Below, piece after piece: positions 12,323-24,475 of a DNA stretch of 64,000 nucleotides; position 1 is the stretch's first letter; each line of letters begins with the position of its first letter. Source of the DNA: Xiphydria camelus (taxonomy: Eukaryota > Arthropoda > Insecta > Hymenoptera > Xiphydriidae); assembly GCA_963678675.1 (NCBI GenBank), contig OY783198.1, positions 27,824,684 to 27,888,683 of the forward strand. The letters run 5' to 3'. The notes below the pieces were generated by a model. The model was not told the DNA's origin and searched no databases. It worked only from the letters and a program-made list of their open reading frames with translations. The translations under genes were made by a program, and so were the position numbers.

Positions 12323-14020
12323 ATGTCGGTTGAAACTGGAGATATTTCTCAAAATACAGCCGATTCCTGCATTCAGTTTTCTGGATCTCTTTATAAGGTA
12401 AGTCTTTATCATATCAATACTAATCACACATAATCTAAAATGTTCGAATGTAACTTAATAATAGGTAATAGCAGCAAATACCAAGGACAACATCATCAGC
12501 TCACCTTTAAGCGCGCATGTCATCTTAACGCTATTATCATCCGGGGCTGTCGGAGAAACTGAGAAAGTACTGAAGAATGGTCTTCATTTTTCCCAACCAA
12601 TTCTGCCAGTTCACGACAGATATAAATCTTTGTTATCAGATTTGAACGTAAGAATGTGAAAATGGAAATATCTACATATACCTATAATGCTAAAGGATTA
12701 CTATCCTGATGTACCATCTGAAGACTGTCAAATCTTATATATTAGTTTAATAATATTTTTAGGGCATGAAACAAGTAGAATTGAGTCTGGGAAATGCAGT
12801 TTATATCAGGAAGGACCTAAAATTGGAAGCTGCATTTGTGTCATTAGGATCTGAGTATTTTGATGCAAATGTAACAGCAGCAGACTTTAAAGATGCAGCT
12901 GGTTCTGCTAAAGAGATTAATTCTTGGGTGGAAGATAAGACCAAGAGTAAAATCAAAGATATCGTAGCTCCGGGTAATTTTTCCTAGTATCTACATTTCT
13001 TTTTTAACGCGAATTAAAATGCTCTCTTCGGTTATATACTAATAAATTATTAATACCATATAGCCGACATCGGCGGGGATACAATGGCATTCCTGTTAAA
13101 CGCAATCTACTTCAAAGGCGATTGGTTGCACAAATTTGAGACGAAATTTACAAAAACGAGAGCATTCCATGTTACGAAGAATGTACAAAAATCCGTCCCT
13201 ACTATGTTTAAAAAATTCAAATTTCCTCATGTGGAATTGCCAGAATTGAATGCAAGAGCACTAGAGATTCCATACGTGGTAATTGATTATTTCACGCGCA
13301 CGTATGTACTTATAAGCAGCGCGTTTTGACTCTCGCTGCACACATTTCTGACGAGGAATTATATTTTTCAGAACGACAATCTGAGCATGACAATAATCTT
13401 ACCAAATGACATCGACGGATTACGTTTAATCGAGGAAAACTTCGATTGGAAGTCTGTAATGGAAGTACGTCGTACGACGCGTGAAATTGAATTGTACTTA
13501 CCCAAGTTTAAACTCGAAGCGACTATCAATTTAAAGACGATTCTATCTCAGGTATGCTTATGACGCTTATACAGATATAAGAATAAATCATTTGTAACAG
13601 TATTGTAAACATCTCACTAATGATTAATTGTTACTTTAATACAATCCCCTCTAGATGGGTATGGATTTAATATTTTCCGACGAATCAGACTTTAGCAATA
13701 TATCCAAAACACCGCTGACTGTCACCAACATTATACAGAAAGCATTCGTAGAAGTGAACGAGGATGGTTCTGAAGCCGCAGCTGCGACAAGTGAGCGTGT
13801 ATTGTAAGGAAGATAAACGTGTGATTCTATCAAACTATTAATGCCAATCTTAATTATTTCAGTCGCTAAAATGCGGTTAAAGCGAATGGCGGATATGCCT
13901 GAACAATTTGAAGTCAATCGACCATTCATGTTTTGCATTCATTACAAACCCAGCAATGTTCCTCTCTTTATTGGGAGTGTGAGAGATATTGATGGCATTC
14001 CAGAAAAAGACGAATTGTAA
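12323..14020 (+). CDS. Serpin with furin-type reactive loop and C-terminal KDEL
   Basis: This is an inhibitory-type serpin of 385 aa from the first in-frame ATG. Exons are 12323-12397, 12465-12647, 12763-12973, 13064-13278, 13372-13551, 13655-13790 and 13863-14020; all phases agree. Serpin landmarks are NIISSPLSAHVILTLLSSG, the breach/shutter segment NAIYFKGDW, and the hinge EDGSEAAAAT, which marks an inhibitor. The reactive loop continues IAKMRLKRMADMPEQF and then NRPFMF. It contains R-L-K-R, the cleavage motif of furin-like convertases. The protein ends GIPEKDEL, a canonical ER-retrieval signal. This architecture matches Drosophila Spn4/Spn42Da isoform A, which ends HDEL and inhibits furin; orthology is inferred. 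KDEL needs an ER-targeting signal, but the N-terminus from this ATG has none. In-frame hydrophobic sequence just upstream (12281-12322, VLNWILLAFSY) suggests a further 5' exon. The exact P1 residue (K or R) cannot be fixed by eye. Confidence 0.9.
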
Positions 14021-15328
14021 CTGCTTCTGTCATAATAATGCAATGAACAAAAACATAGCATTGCAAAAGTTGGTGTACCTACTAAATAAATCGCATTTAA
14101 CACGATACCTCACTGCGCACAATGAATGCGTTAAGATAATACATACACGCCGTGTATCATTTTATTATTATAGAAAACCTGTATTGTGTGCTTATCTAAT
14201 CAGATTTTAGATTTTTTGACTTTGGAAGATGAATTCTCAGTTCTGCGCCAGGTGGTCTAGGTATAATTACCACTGAAAGGGGTTGATAGTTGATAGCTAC
14301 TTGAAGATAATAGTATTGTTGGATTCTACTTTCTGGGCTAACAGGCAGTTCCAAGCGTGTAATTTATTACATTGCTGTAAGGAAATATGACCTCTCTCTC
14401 CTCTATTTTGATATTAAAGAAAAAAAATCTTGGTATATCACGTAACGGTGTAGAAATTACTCTTTGCGATTGATTAATTCTTGACAGAGAGATATTTATG
14501 AATTCCAGGAGATAAACAAATGATTTGAAATAAATGAAGTATTATACCTAGATTTGGAGCAGGGAGAGTAAAACTAAGGAGTATAACTTGTTGGAATGAT
14601 GATAAAAGTACCAATAGTTATTAGCTGTAGAATGTTCACTAAAAAGTTTTTCTCTACAAACACATTATATAATTATGTACCTTAAATAAGGGATACTTTA
14701 AACGATTAGGAAATTTAATACAATGAATTTCCTGTTAGACTATCATGCTGCAATTTTTTAAATTGACCGAAAACCAAAACTAAATAAGTATTATAGGTTA
14801 TTATATTTATTGATCATACAATATTTTCCTTTACGGCTCTACCTACATGTACTATACTTTGTTGCTTACAAAAAATTGTACTTCTACTTTCTATCAGCTG
14901 ATGGCTCTTATTCACTTGTGTTTACTCCATACAAGAGAGTTTTTCCATTTTCCACACTTCATCCCGACAGCTCTTTCAACATCTCCTGTTTTCCCCTAAA
15001 ACCTTGTTATTCCCGTTTTTTCTATTGATCTCTCAAGAGGAATTAAATCTCCTACAATCCACATTACACGCCATACGCGCTTGCAGACGAACTGCCCTCA
15101 AGGTCAGGGTCAGGTTATACTAGTCGTTCCATGTTCGGCGTTCCTTCATTCAATCCATTCTCATGTAGGAGTAGTGTTTCGTGGTGTGGGTCAGTACAGA
15201 TCAGGACAGGGTAGATCTTGACTGTGTGGTCTGTGTATTGATGTGCTTTTGACATGTTCGTCGTCGATTTAAATATTTGAAGTTGCATTCTCACTTGGTA
15301 AATAGAGCTCGTACATACCGCAGGCAGC
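14021..15328. other. Intergenic: serpin 3' UTR and Tsc2 upstream region
   Basis: AT-rich sequence without splice-consistent coding exons. No second serpin reactive-loop exon was found between the KDEL exon and Tsc2, unlike the multi-exon cassette of the Drosophila Spn4 gene. The Tsc2 transcript presumably starts in 15200-15320. Confidence 0.4.
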
Positions 15329-18300
15329 ATGTCGAAAATGAGCTCGAAAGACAAGGATAACAAAACTTTGCACGAAAAGCTGAAGCAATTTTTCCGCTCT
15401 TATAAAGGTGAGCTAGAGAAAGAAAGAGAGAGAAGTCAAGGGGGCTAAATATTAATTGACACTTTGTTTTCACCTTTACATTAAGAATTACACTGCACAG
15501 CTTGGTGTAATTTAATTATTCTGGAGTATACACCTTTTTTCTCCCTTCATTATATCGATTACATGAATATCTATCATGCGTGCTTTGTATATTTGAGCAA
15601 TTTTAGTAATGTCTCATATAGTAATAAAATCAATACGATTATATTTCAATAGGAAATTACAAAAGTCGCGAGGACTTTACCTTAACACATGATATCGAAA
15701 AGGAAATTAGTCCCGACAGTCCAGTTCACCACCGTACAAAAGCTATCAAGGATCTCTGCGAACCAGTTCTCAATCGTCAGTGGGAAGATGTATGTATTCC
15801 ATCTCTTCTTCTACCTATAATGTGTGTGACCCTTCAATTTTACAATATTGCTATCTACTCTCAAGCTCAACATTCCATCTGTAGTTCTAGTATTATCTTA
15901 AAAATTCGATTTTTTAGAGAGCAGCAGAGCGTTTGTGGAATTTGGTGCAAGATCTCCTGGGACGAGATGTTCCTCGCGAACACAGGCACGTTACATTGAA
16001 CTTCTTGCGTTGCCTGGTCCAGGGACAATATACCAAGCTGTCGTCTTTGATGCGTGTGAAATTTTTCATGGTTGTAAAGGATCACGATATTCCAGAAGAT
16101 GTTGGTCCCAGGTAATCCGTCAGTGGGATTGAGAGTAGAGCGTTAATGCTGTTTAGTACTCGTCGCATCACACTTAATTATTACAGATTAGAGCTTCTTC
16201 AAAGTTTAACAGAAAATGGAAAAGATATATTACATTTGGAAGAAAGAATGGGACCCTTTCTGTTGGAGTGGATGCCAGCTGTTACAGGTGGAGATGAGAA
16301 AAGGGGTGCTGATTTTCTCGCGCTTCTCGTTAACGTTATTAAGTTTAATTCCGCCTATATAGACGAAGACATCGTTCCTGGTCTTGTGCAGTAAGTTCTC
16401 AAGTCCAATTTTCTCTGATTAAACTCCCTTCACAAATGATTTTACTCCATAACAAATGAGAAATGTGCTCTTACAGGTACATCTGTCACTTGTGCTATTA
16501 CAGTAACAGTACGGATGTGGTATCCGGTTGTTTAGAAGCGCTCGACGCAATTGTTTGCTACAGCACTTTACAGCCTGATTCTTTGCAGACATTTATCATA
16601 GCCTTATGCAGAAGCGTTAATGCGGAAACTTACTGCCAATTAAGCTGGAAGGTAGTGGTCTTGATATCTACCCACACATTCGCGTTGTGTGTGATTAATT
16701 GTTCAATTTATTCTAGACGCTTCGTTATCCAACACGTGTAACAATATTATTGCAGATCATGCGAAATTTGTTAGGAACACACATGGGTCATTCCGCGTTG
16801 TACACAATGTGCCGTTTATTGCAAGATCCAAACTTTCAACGGGATGTTCGTTTGCTTCGCGGTGCAGTTTTCTACGTCAATATGGGCCTGTGGGGCACTC
16901 ATAGAATCCAAAAATTAGAGTGTACCCCAACTTCAGTACTTCCATCCTTTCATCAGGTATCAAACAAAGGCACTTCAACCTTTAACGAGAGCTACCGTAA
17001 CTGTTTTTCAATATTTCTTTAGGCTTTACAGTGTAATCATCCAATAGTCATGTACGAAGTTACATTATCGATCCAAAGACTGGTTAACAAATATAGCACG
17101 GAACTGCAAGATCCTACTTGGAGTGTGATTCTTGATATTATAGAGGAAGTTATCACTCATACAGGTATATCATCTCAATTTATCAGTCGTAACTTGCTTT
17201 TGTATGTCCAAAATGAGAAACATAATCCAAACATCTCTTTGCTCCAGAAACGAGTAATCAGCCTGCTTCCAAACAAGTCTCTGCAAGTCTACACGAAACA
17301 ATTAATAGCATAGAAAATCTCCTTGAAACTGGACATTATAATGGTTGCATTCAACGATTTTACGACCTTGTCGAACGTTGTTCGGATTCTCGACCAGTGA
17401 GTAAGAATATTACGTAGTAACGGAATGTTATTAAATCGAGCTCATTATCTATTTTCGTCCATATAAGAAACGTTTTGTGCGCGTTTTTATAATGTATCTT
17501 TTTTTCTTTTTTTTTTTTACAGGAAGTATCGATATCGAGACTGATCGATTACAGAGCCAATACCATAGATCCTACGCATCACTTGTGGCAATCTAAATTA
17601 AGCTCGTTAATGGAACGATATTACAAAAATGAGACACGTACTAATATAAGAATCAAAGTTCTCGATGTTTTAACCAACGTCATCCAAGTGAACAGGTTCG
17701 CGTAAATGGATTTATCTCTTACGCGCCTAAATAATTGCCGTGAAAATGACAAAGAAATGCTTATAGGTCCAGATACGAGGACGAGCTCATCGAACGAATT
17801 GTTGTACCGCAATTGCAGCATATCGATACGGATCCCGATATCACGATACGCAATGTAGCGGCACATTTACTCGTTGATCTTTGCCTCGAATGTGAGACGA
17901 AAAGATGCTTGGAGCTGCTAGACATCCTAGAAAAGGTATGTTGTTCTCATAAAATCGGTAAACGACGAAAGAATAAATTCACGATGTAACCGAAAATGAA
18001 ATTATTTAGATAGTGAATAAACCTTTCAAATTGGATACTCCCGTGTCAGTTGACGCCGACATAAAAGACGTAAAAACTGCCGTTGTCGGAGTAATTAATA
18101 TTTTAATAACAAAAATATATCGCTTACCATCGAGCCATGCCATTGGAGCGTACAAGATATTGGTCAATCATCTCGAACAACATTATAAGGAACCCACTGT
18201 TTTTCATGACGTCTCCACGATCCGATACTTGGTGAGTTGAGAAGTTTCCAATGATTAAACGTGATAAAATCTAATATCACGCTCCTTTTAGATATTTGAA

Positions 18301-21300
18301 TGCTTTTTGAAAATTCGGGCGAATGCTCTCTATCACTTGGGCTTCCCAGACTCGTCAACCGGGATTGTGACGCGGTTCAGTCCTTACCTAGTACTGGAGC
18401 ATGCTCCGACCGAAAGATTAAGCGGAGCTGCCATTAGTGGAGGCGGTGGTGGTAGTCCACCACCGGCAAGTCCTGCCCCTGTGCAACACATTTCTTGTCA
18501 GATCACGCACATGTCATTGGCACACGCGTGCAAAGCTGTAGTTTCGTGCATCAAGCAAGAAAAAGGTACGAGAGATTGGTCGTCTTAAATTCAAAGCGAA
18601 ATATCGTCATATCGCCACAAAGTAGGGGTACCTAAAAAGATTTCATTGAAATATTAAATCCGATATTTTTCAAGTTATCTCAATTTTTGTACAGATTGGA
18701 AAGTACTGCAACTCATCCTCAAAGAAATGCCACAAGTTATGCAGAACAAGGCGTTAATCCTATCTCGTCACAGTAACGACATTGACTTTCTTGCTGCCGC
18801 ACTTTGCGCTATGGTTGGTTATTTTTCAATTTATAGACTCGGCATCGTCGTTTGTGAGAGTCCAAATTACCAGGATCTCTTTTCCTTCAGGTCAGTGATA
18901 AGAGTCTGCGATTGCCAGAATCGCTTTACAACGGTCCCGTCAATTTCACGGCTTCCGAGTTTAAAGTATTCGTGTTTCCCGTGCTCGCTTCTCTTGCGTC
19001 TTATCACGCTCATCTCGAGCCTAATTTGCAGCAGCGTCTCATCAAATGTTTAGAGGTAAGGAAGATCGCACTTGTATTTTCTGAGGTATTGTCACCTGAC
19101 TTGCTTGTGTATATACTATACGTAAGATATTTCTTCACCAGGTTGGACTCACGACGAGATGTGCGAGTCAATGCGTAACGAGCCTTACGACTTGTACTTT
19201 GGAGATGCGCGACGCCATGAATAAACTTTTGAAAGAAGTCTTACTCAATTTGTCGAAAATCTCGGCCACAGTACACATCGCCATACCGATACTCGAATTC
19301 CTGTCCAGTGAGTATTTTTACGGCTCTTGAAAACTAATTTTAAAAATACAGTTCATTCAAACCTCCTTCTTTCCTTCACTCTTCTTTAGCGCTGACAAGG
19401 TTACCGAGGGTTTTCTCGAGCTTTATCGGCGATCAGTATATGTCTGTATTTGCAATCTTGTTACCGTATACCAATCCTTTCAAGTACAATCACTACACTG
19501 TATCTTTGGCTCATCACGTCATCGCCGTATGGTTCTTAAAATGTCGACTTCCATTTCGAAGAGATTTCGTCAAATTCATCACTACCGTAAGTATGTTTTT
19601 CAGACCGAACGTCCCTCTTATCCATGCCGACGATAAATCACATTAAAGTCTGTAACTTGACAGTATTCCTTATGTTTTTAGGGCCTCAAAGCTAATGTGA
19701 TAGTTCCGTTCGAAGAGGGTCATGTAATGAAACCAGACTTGAGTTTGATTAATGAGGATTCCTCGAATAGGAAACGTAGTTCTAGTCTGACCGAACAGGT
19801 AATAACACTGATCTAGGCCTCCTGCACTCGACGACGTAATCTCACAGTTAACTTGTGCAATGATTTGTTTAGGGTAGTAGAGGCCGTCGGGAAAGATCGG
19901 TAGTGAGTAATCGCGTGATTGGGGAAGGTAGAGCTTTAGATTTAAAACCGCCTATCAACGAGGCTTTAATGACTTTCCATGTAGAGCTTACAGAGACTTG
20001 TATAGATTTAATGGCGCGATATACCTTCTCTACGTATTCTGCTCTACCCAAACGGTAAGCAACGGTCGCGAGACGATTTAAATCGAGCCATCACAAGCTT
20101 AATCTTTCAACGTACTTGATCTCGACGAATTGTAGATTCGCGGCGGCCGATTTTCTTTTGAAAGAGGGTTACTCGATGACTTGGCTTTTGGGTAACAGAT
20201 TGATTACCGTTACGACAAGCGGTTGCAGCAGTAAAGCAATGCGTAGTGGACTTTGTGATAATTGTTGGGCAGCCTGCAAGCCCACTCCGCCTACACCCGA
20301 ACAGGGAAAGCCAACTTTGGCAGATCTCCGACGAACGTCTAGCACCGAGGTAAGTGATTCTGATACGGGATGATCTGTTTTTCGTGTTTTCCGAAATTAA
20401 AGGCTACAATAATATCAAATCGAGTATTGTGTGACTAAAGAAAAATACATATACGCGAAAGCGCGCGCGCTCGTTTCCATCAACAGGGTCCCAAGGACGA
20501 GAATAAACTCTCTCGGCAGTCTTCAATCGGCCACACTGGTTCCAATACCAATACGACTACAAACTCTCCAACGGAAGAGTCTCGAAGACTGGTGGAGGAC
20601 GTGGATGCGAGTAAGCGAGATTTTCTCGTAGATCGAACCGAAAAGGATCAGTCCGAACCTTCCAAGTTGGAGCAGATACTCAGTAGTGAGAAACAAGAGG
20701 AACACGTTCCTTGTGCCTGCTGGTGTCAAGGATGGGCAGAGATTTACGTGCGAAGGCCGACTGGAGATATGTCATGGATCATGAGGATACAGAACTATAT
20801 GCAACTGGAAACTCCCCTGGACTTTCCTCTGTACGACATAACGTCCTTATACATGCCGACACCACAGTTTGCGCAGAATAAGAGTCAAGAGGCGATGCAC
20901 GATTTACCCGAGGACGACGTAGAGGTCCGTAGCTTCAAAGTGATGCGTACCGTTTCATTTCATGTCGTACTATTTCATTCATATTATAACATCTCGATCG
21001 CGATACGTCTAATCGAATTATTTCATGCAATCGGATTTTGCAGGAAACTGAGAGAACCATCGATCAATCGCAAAATGATCAGCTGTGCAATTTGACAAAG
21101 TCAGTTACGTCTTCGTCCGTTTCATCTGGTCCGATCGCCATCCCCGGTTCCCCGGCTCGACCCAGTCCATCCCGTCAGAACTCTCAAGACAGTTTAGAAA
21201 GTCTGGAGGAAGGAGGAGAAGAAGGCAAGTCAAGGCAAGACATTACATCGGGGGGGGGGGGGGGGGGGGGGGTGATAATTAACTTCTCTCTTGACAAACA

Positions 21301-23735
21301 CACTCATTTCTGGCAGATTTGGGAAGATCCCGTAATCCTGTGAGAAGGTCGAACTCTAGTCCAGAAATGAGTGCTAATTGGAAAAATCCGTTTTTGAATA
21401 AAGACAAGCTATTGCACCAAGTTGATAGAGATCTTACGTCAGTCGAATTTGATGGAAAACTCGATGCGGAATTGAAGAAGCACGCTAAGAATGCCTACAC
21501 CAAAGATATGAGGTAAATTCTTGTATATTTTTATACACGTCTTAATTGTAAATCATTTAATTGCCGTAAAAGGACTGAGGTTAAAGTGGATTTCTATTTT
21601 TATGCTGTACACATTTAATTCGACGCTGTGTAGGGTAAGTTGCGAAGCGATTCCAGAAGAAATATCCGGAATGGGAACAACGCCACCCTCGACGGAAAAT
21701 ACTGGAAATCATCCGAGCAGTTTGAGGTCTCAGCTGTCGTACCCTGGAGCTACTCATACAACACAAACTATATCCACTAGCAACACAGTTCCACCGTCGC
21801 CTACAGCTGTTCAGGTATCTCAGTGCTATCACAGAGAAAGATCGGATACATTTCAAAAATAATATCAACACATATAATTTTGCATGCATTTATTTCTTTA
21901 TCCTCCCACATTCCTGTGACGCGCATTATTCTTTGAAATATTGTACAGGCTCCGGGAAGCTTTCTAGCGGTGCAAACTCGAAGCAATCAAGTACAAGCGG
22001 CAGCTACAAAGCCGCCACAATCACCGACGCAGCTCTATTCCCGCGTGTCTAACTTCGATTCGAGTCAAAAACAATCATTGTCGGCTGCCGAATCGAAGCC
22101 TCCAATCGGCAGGAATTACCTCAACGATAAAGTACGCGACATGCTCAATTTTCAGCGAACTGTGATAGAGTTACAAGTATCTTTCTAGTATACCTACTAA
22201 ACTTAGAAATCTCTATGACGCTTCTGTGATAGCAAAAAGATGACAGACCTGACCCAACTACATTACCGCGACTGGCGTTGCGCGATCGAGGATATACAAT
22301 TTCCGTAATGAGTCCAGCGAAAAAGCCTCGCAGCGAGTGGGACAGTATTCGACGAGGCAATTCATCTCGCGCCAAGGACGCTCCACGAAGTGGTATCAAT
22401 CCAAGGTGTGTAAACGATTTTCATTTTCGATTTGCGTTCAGCTACCGTAACATTATGAAATTACACATTGCGGGGCATATCGTACACAATTCTATTAAAT
22501 TACCCTTTTTTATGTATATATATATATTTTTTTTCCAGTTTCGTATTTCTACAGCTTTACCATACAGCCCATTTTGGCACTACTACGGAGAAGCCTCTCC
22601 TGGTTTCTCAAACGACAACGGTACAGCGGGCTGTTAAAGTTTTGGACTCGATACCTCCGTACGAGACGCACAAAATCGGTGTAATTTACGTTGGTCCGGG
22701 ACAAGCGTCGAACGAAGTTGAAATCCTCGCTAATCAACACGGTTCGCTACGATATGCAGAGTTTCTACAAAAATTGGGAACGCTCATCAGGTTGAAGGAT
22801 GTGGATCCTCAAAGCGTCTTTTTGGGAGGACTCGACCGAAATGGTGAAAACGGAAACTTTGCTTACATCTGGCAGGACGATGTTATGCAGGTTCGTTTGG
22901 TCTCGGAATCATTGTTTTAAAATAGCAATATAGAGTTGAAGTGAAAATCCAAGCTAATTTTCTTCGTTCTACGCATTAACTGGAACGTTGATGAAAGAAA
23001 CATTTTTTATTTCGATAGGTCATATTTCACGTAGCAACACTAATGCCGACGAAGGAGAGTGACCCGCAGTGTACTGGTAAAAAACTGCATATAGGAAACA
23101 ACTATGTTAACGTTGTCTATAATGAAAGCGGGGAACCTTACAATATACAAACCGTAAAGGTAAGATTCACAAGTATTGTGTTTCGCTGTAATCTTTATAC
23201 TCTACCGAATACCAGACATTTTTTTGTTTACTCTTTTAGGGACAGTTCAACCATGCCTGCGTTGTCATTCAACCTCTCGATCATGGGACTAATCAAGTTA
23301 CAGTCCAAGCGAGAGAAGAACTCGCAGAGCACATTGGTCACAGTGAGCCTAAGATTATTTCTGATCAGAATCTTGCTATTTTAGCTCGACAACTTGCTCT
23401 TCATGCTAATGTGAGTAATTGTCTCAGTTCCCGCCTACATCAGATTGAAAGTAAAGTGATGTGTTTGGAAATGCGCCGATGCGCGCTAGGACGTTTTGAT
23501 AAATACGATCGTCCCATATTTCCAGCTTGCTTCGATGGTTTCATCTTCTGTGAAACAAAAAGGGCACAATCCGTATGCATCTAACTGGCTAGAAAGATTA
23601 CGACAAATTAAACGAATAAGAAGCAGAGTTTTACAAGAATCGACGACGAATAACCCGGACGGACCGTCAGACGAGTTATCTCCTAGATCTAACAAACGAG
23701 TTCACATGGACGATTTCACGGAATATACGACGTAA
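15329..23735 (+). CDS. Tsc2: Tsc2 (tuberin, gigas), Rheb GTPase-activating protein
   Basis: Tuberin works with Tsc1 as the GTPase-activating protein for Rheb and so restrains TORC1. Twenty-nine exons give 1849 aa with every phase consistent: 15329-15407, 15653-15789, 15918-16111, 16187-16390, 16477-16651, 16756-16956, 17023-17164, 17248-17396, 17523-17695, 17767-17935, 18010-18231, 18292-18565, 18695-18813, 18891-19055, 19142-19307, 19390-19586, 19682-19798, 19873-20054, 20136-20349, 20487-20924, 21044-21224, 21317-21512, 21634-21814, 21949-22176, 22233-22405, 22539-22890, 23019-23159, 23240-23410, 23526-23735. The length is close to human (about 1807 aa) and fly. The N-terminal two thirds is the tuberin alpha-solenoid; [36 protein letters not shown] and [12 protein letters not shown] are near-identical to known tuberins. 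The end of exon 20 is the least certain junction (GTCCGT donor), and exon 21 uses a GC donor. The C-terminus DDFTEYTT matches vertebrate DFTEFV. Confidence 0.97.
19769..19798 (+). other. Tsc2: Akt phosphorylation site of Tsc2 (Ser939-type)
   Basis: The end of exon 17 encodes [11 protein letters not shown], aligned with human RARSTSLNE around Ser939. RKRSSS fits the Akt consensus RxRxxS; by my count the serine is residue 957. This indicates insulin/PI3K control of the complex. Confidence 0.75.
21225..21316 (+). other. Tsc2: GC-AG intron of Tsc2 containing a 23-G run
   Basis: Exon 21 must end ...GAAGAAG to keep frame with [11 protein letters not shown] in exon 22, which places the donor at AAG/GCAAGT, the standard strong GC-donor consensus. 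The 92-base intron contains 23 consecutive G (21250-21272) and ends TGGCAG. Confidence 0.7.
22281..22304 (+). other. Tsc2: Akt phosphorylation site of Tsc2 (Thr1462-type)
   Basis: Exon 25 encodes RDRGYTIS, equivalent to human RPRGYTIS at Thr1462, again RxRxxT. By my count the threonine is residue 1523. Both classical Akt inputs are therefore present. Confidence 0.8.
22539..23410 (+). other. Tsc2: Rap-GAP catalytic domain of Tsc2
   Basis: Exons 26-28 encode the GAP domain. It begins after [11 protein letters not shown] and runs through [23 protein letters not shown] and FHVATLMPT. The segment [16 protein letters not shown] carries the Asn after Gly that serves as the catalytic asparagine thumb in this family (human Asn1643). 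The thumb and flanking residues are intact, so the GAP should be active. Confidence 0.9.
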
Positions 23736-24475
23736 CGTGTTTCTCTATTGGAAACATGTAATTGTGTACGAGAGGAGAATATTGTACTAAATGTATTCAC
23801 AATACACGTTTTAGTTATTTAATAAGGAATCTCTAAACTGTTAGCTGTAATTACAGTCATCTGTTTTTGAAATTGTTTTCGATGGAAGATAAAAGTTTCT
23901 GGTTAATTCTGCATATTTTACACGATGAAATGTAATAAAAAAGAATAACTTTACAAGAGTAAAGACATTCGAAGTACGCGCTTTCCTCTTTAGATGAATT
24001 TTATCGCCAGAAAAGATGCACCACGTCGACGAGATCTTGGATTGTTGCAGCAATTTCGCCAATCATTGCAAAATACGCGTCAGAGTGTAACAATCAATAG
24101 CATTGTTCGCAGAGCAGTTCACGACCATCCCCGACTGCATACATAAGCAATGATTAGTACGGATTAGTGCATGTTGGTGCGCGTAGGTACATAATATATT
24201 AGTATGGCATATGTGTACCTATACAATCAGAGAGGAACAGTAAGAATCAGAGACAACAATAATAATATAAGTAGGTTCTCTGTGGTAAGAATTCGACAGA
24301 ATGAATTCAACATTGATATGATGCGGCGGATACGAACGGAAATCTTTTCGATGAGAACTCCTTATCTTTATCCCCTTCACTTTAATGTGAAAATGAAATT
24401 ATTTTCTTTTTAAATCTATACAGAGCATCTACTTATTCGTTAAAGACGTGCTTCCAGAAGAACACTGATCCGGTC
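23736..24475. other. Tsc2 3' UTR and canopy upstream region
   Basis: AATAAA occurs near 23933. No coding exon is seen apart from short open frames in AT-rich DNA. The canopy transcription start lies somewhere in 24300-24470. Confidence 0.4.

Noticed and set aside
14021..15100. Search for alternative serpin reactive-loop exons
   Set aside because: No acceptor followed by an in-frame loop and HPF/RPF-type motif was seen; the gene appears to have one loop exon.
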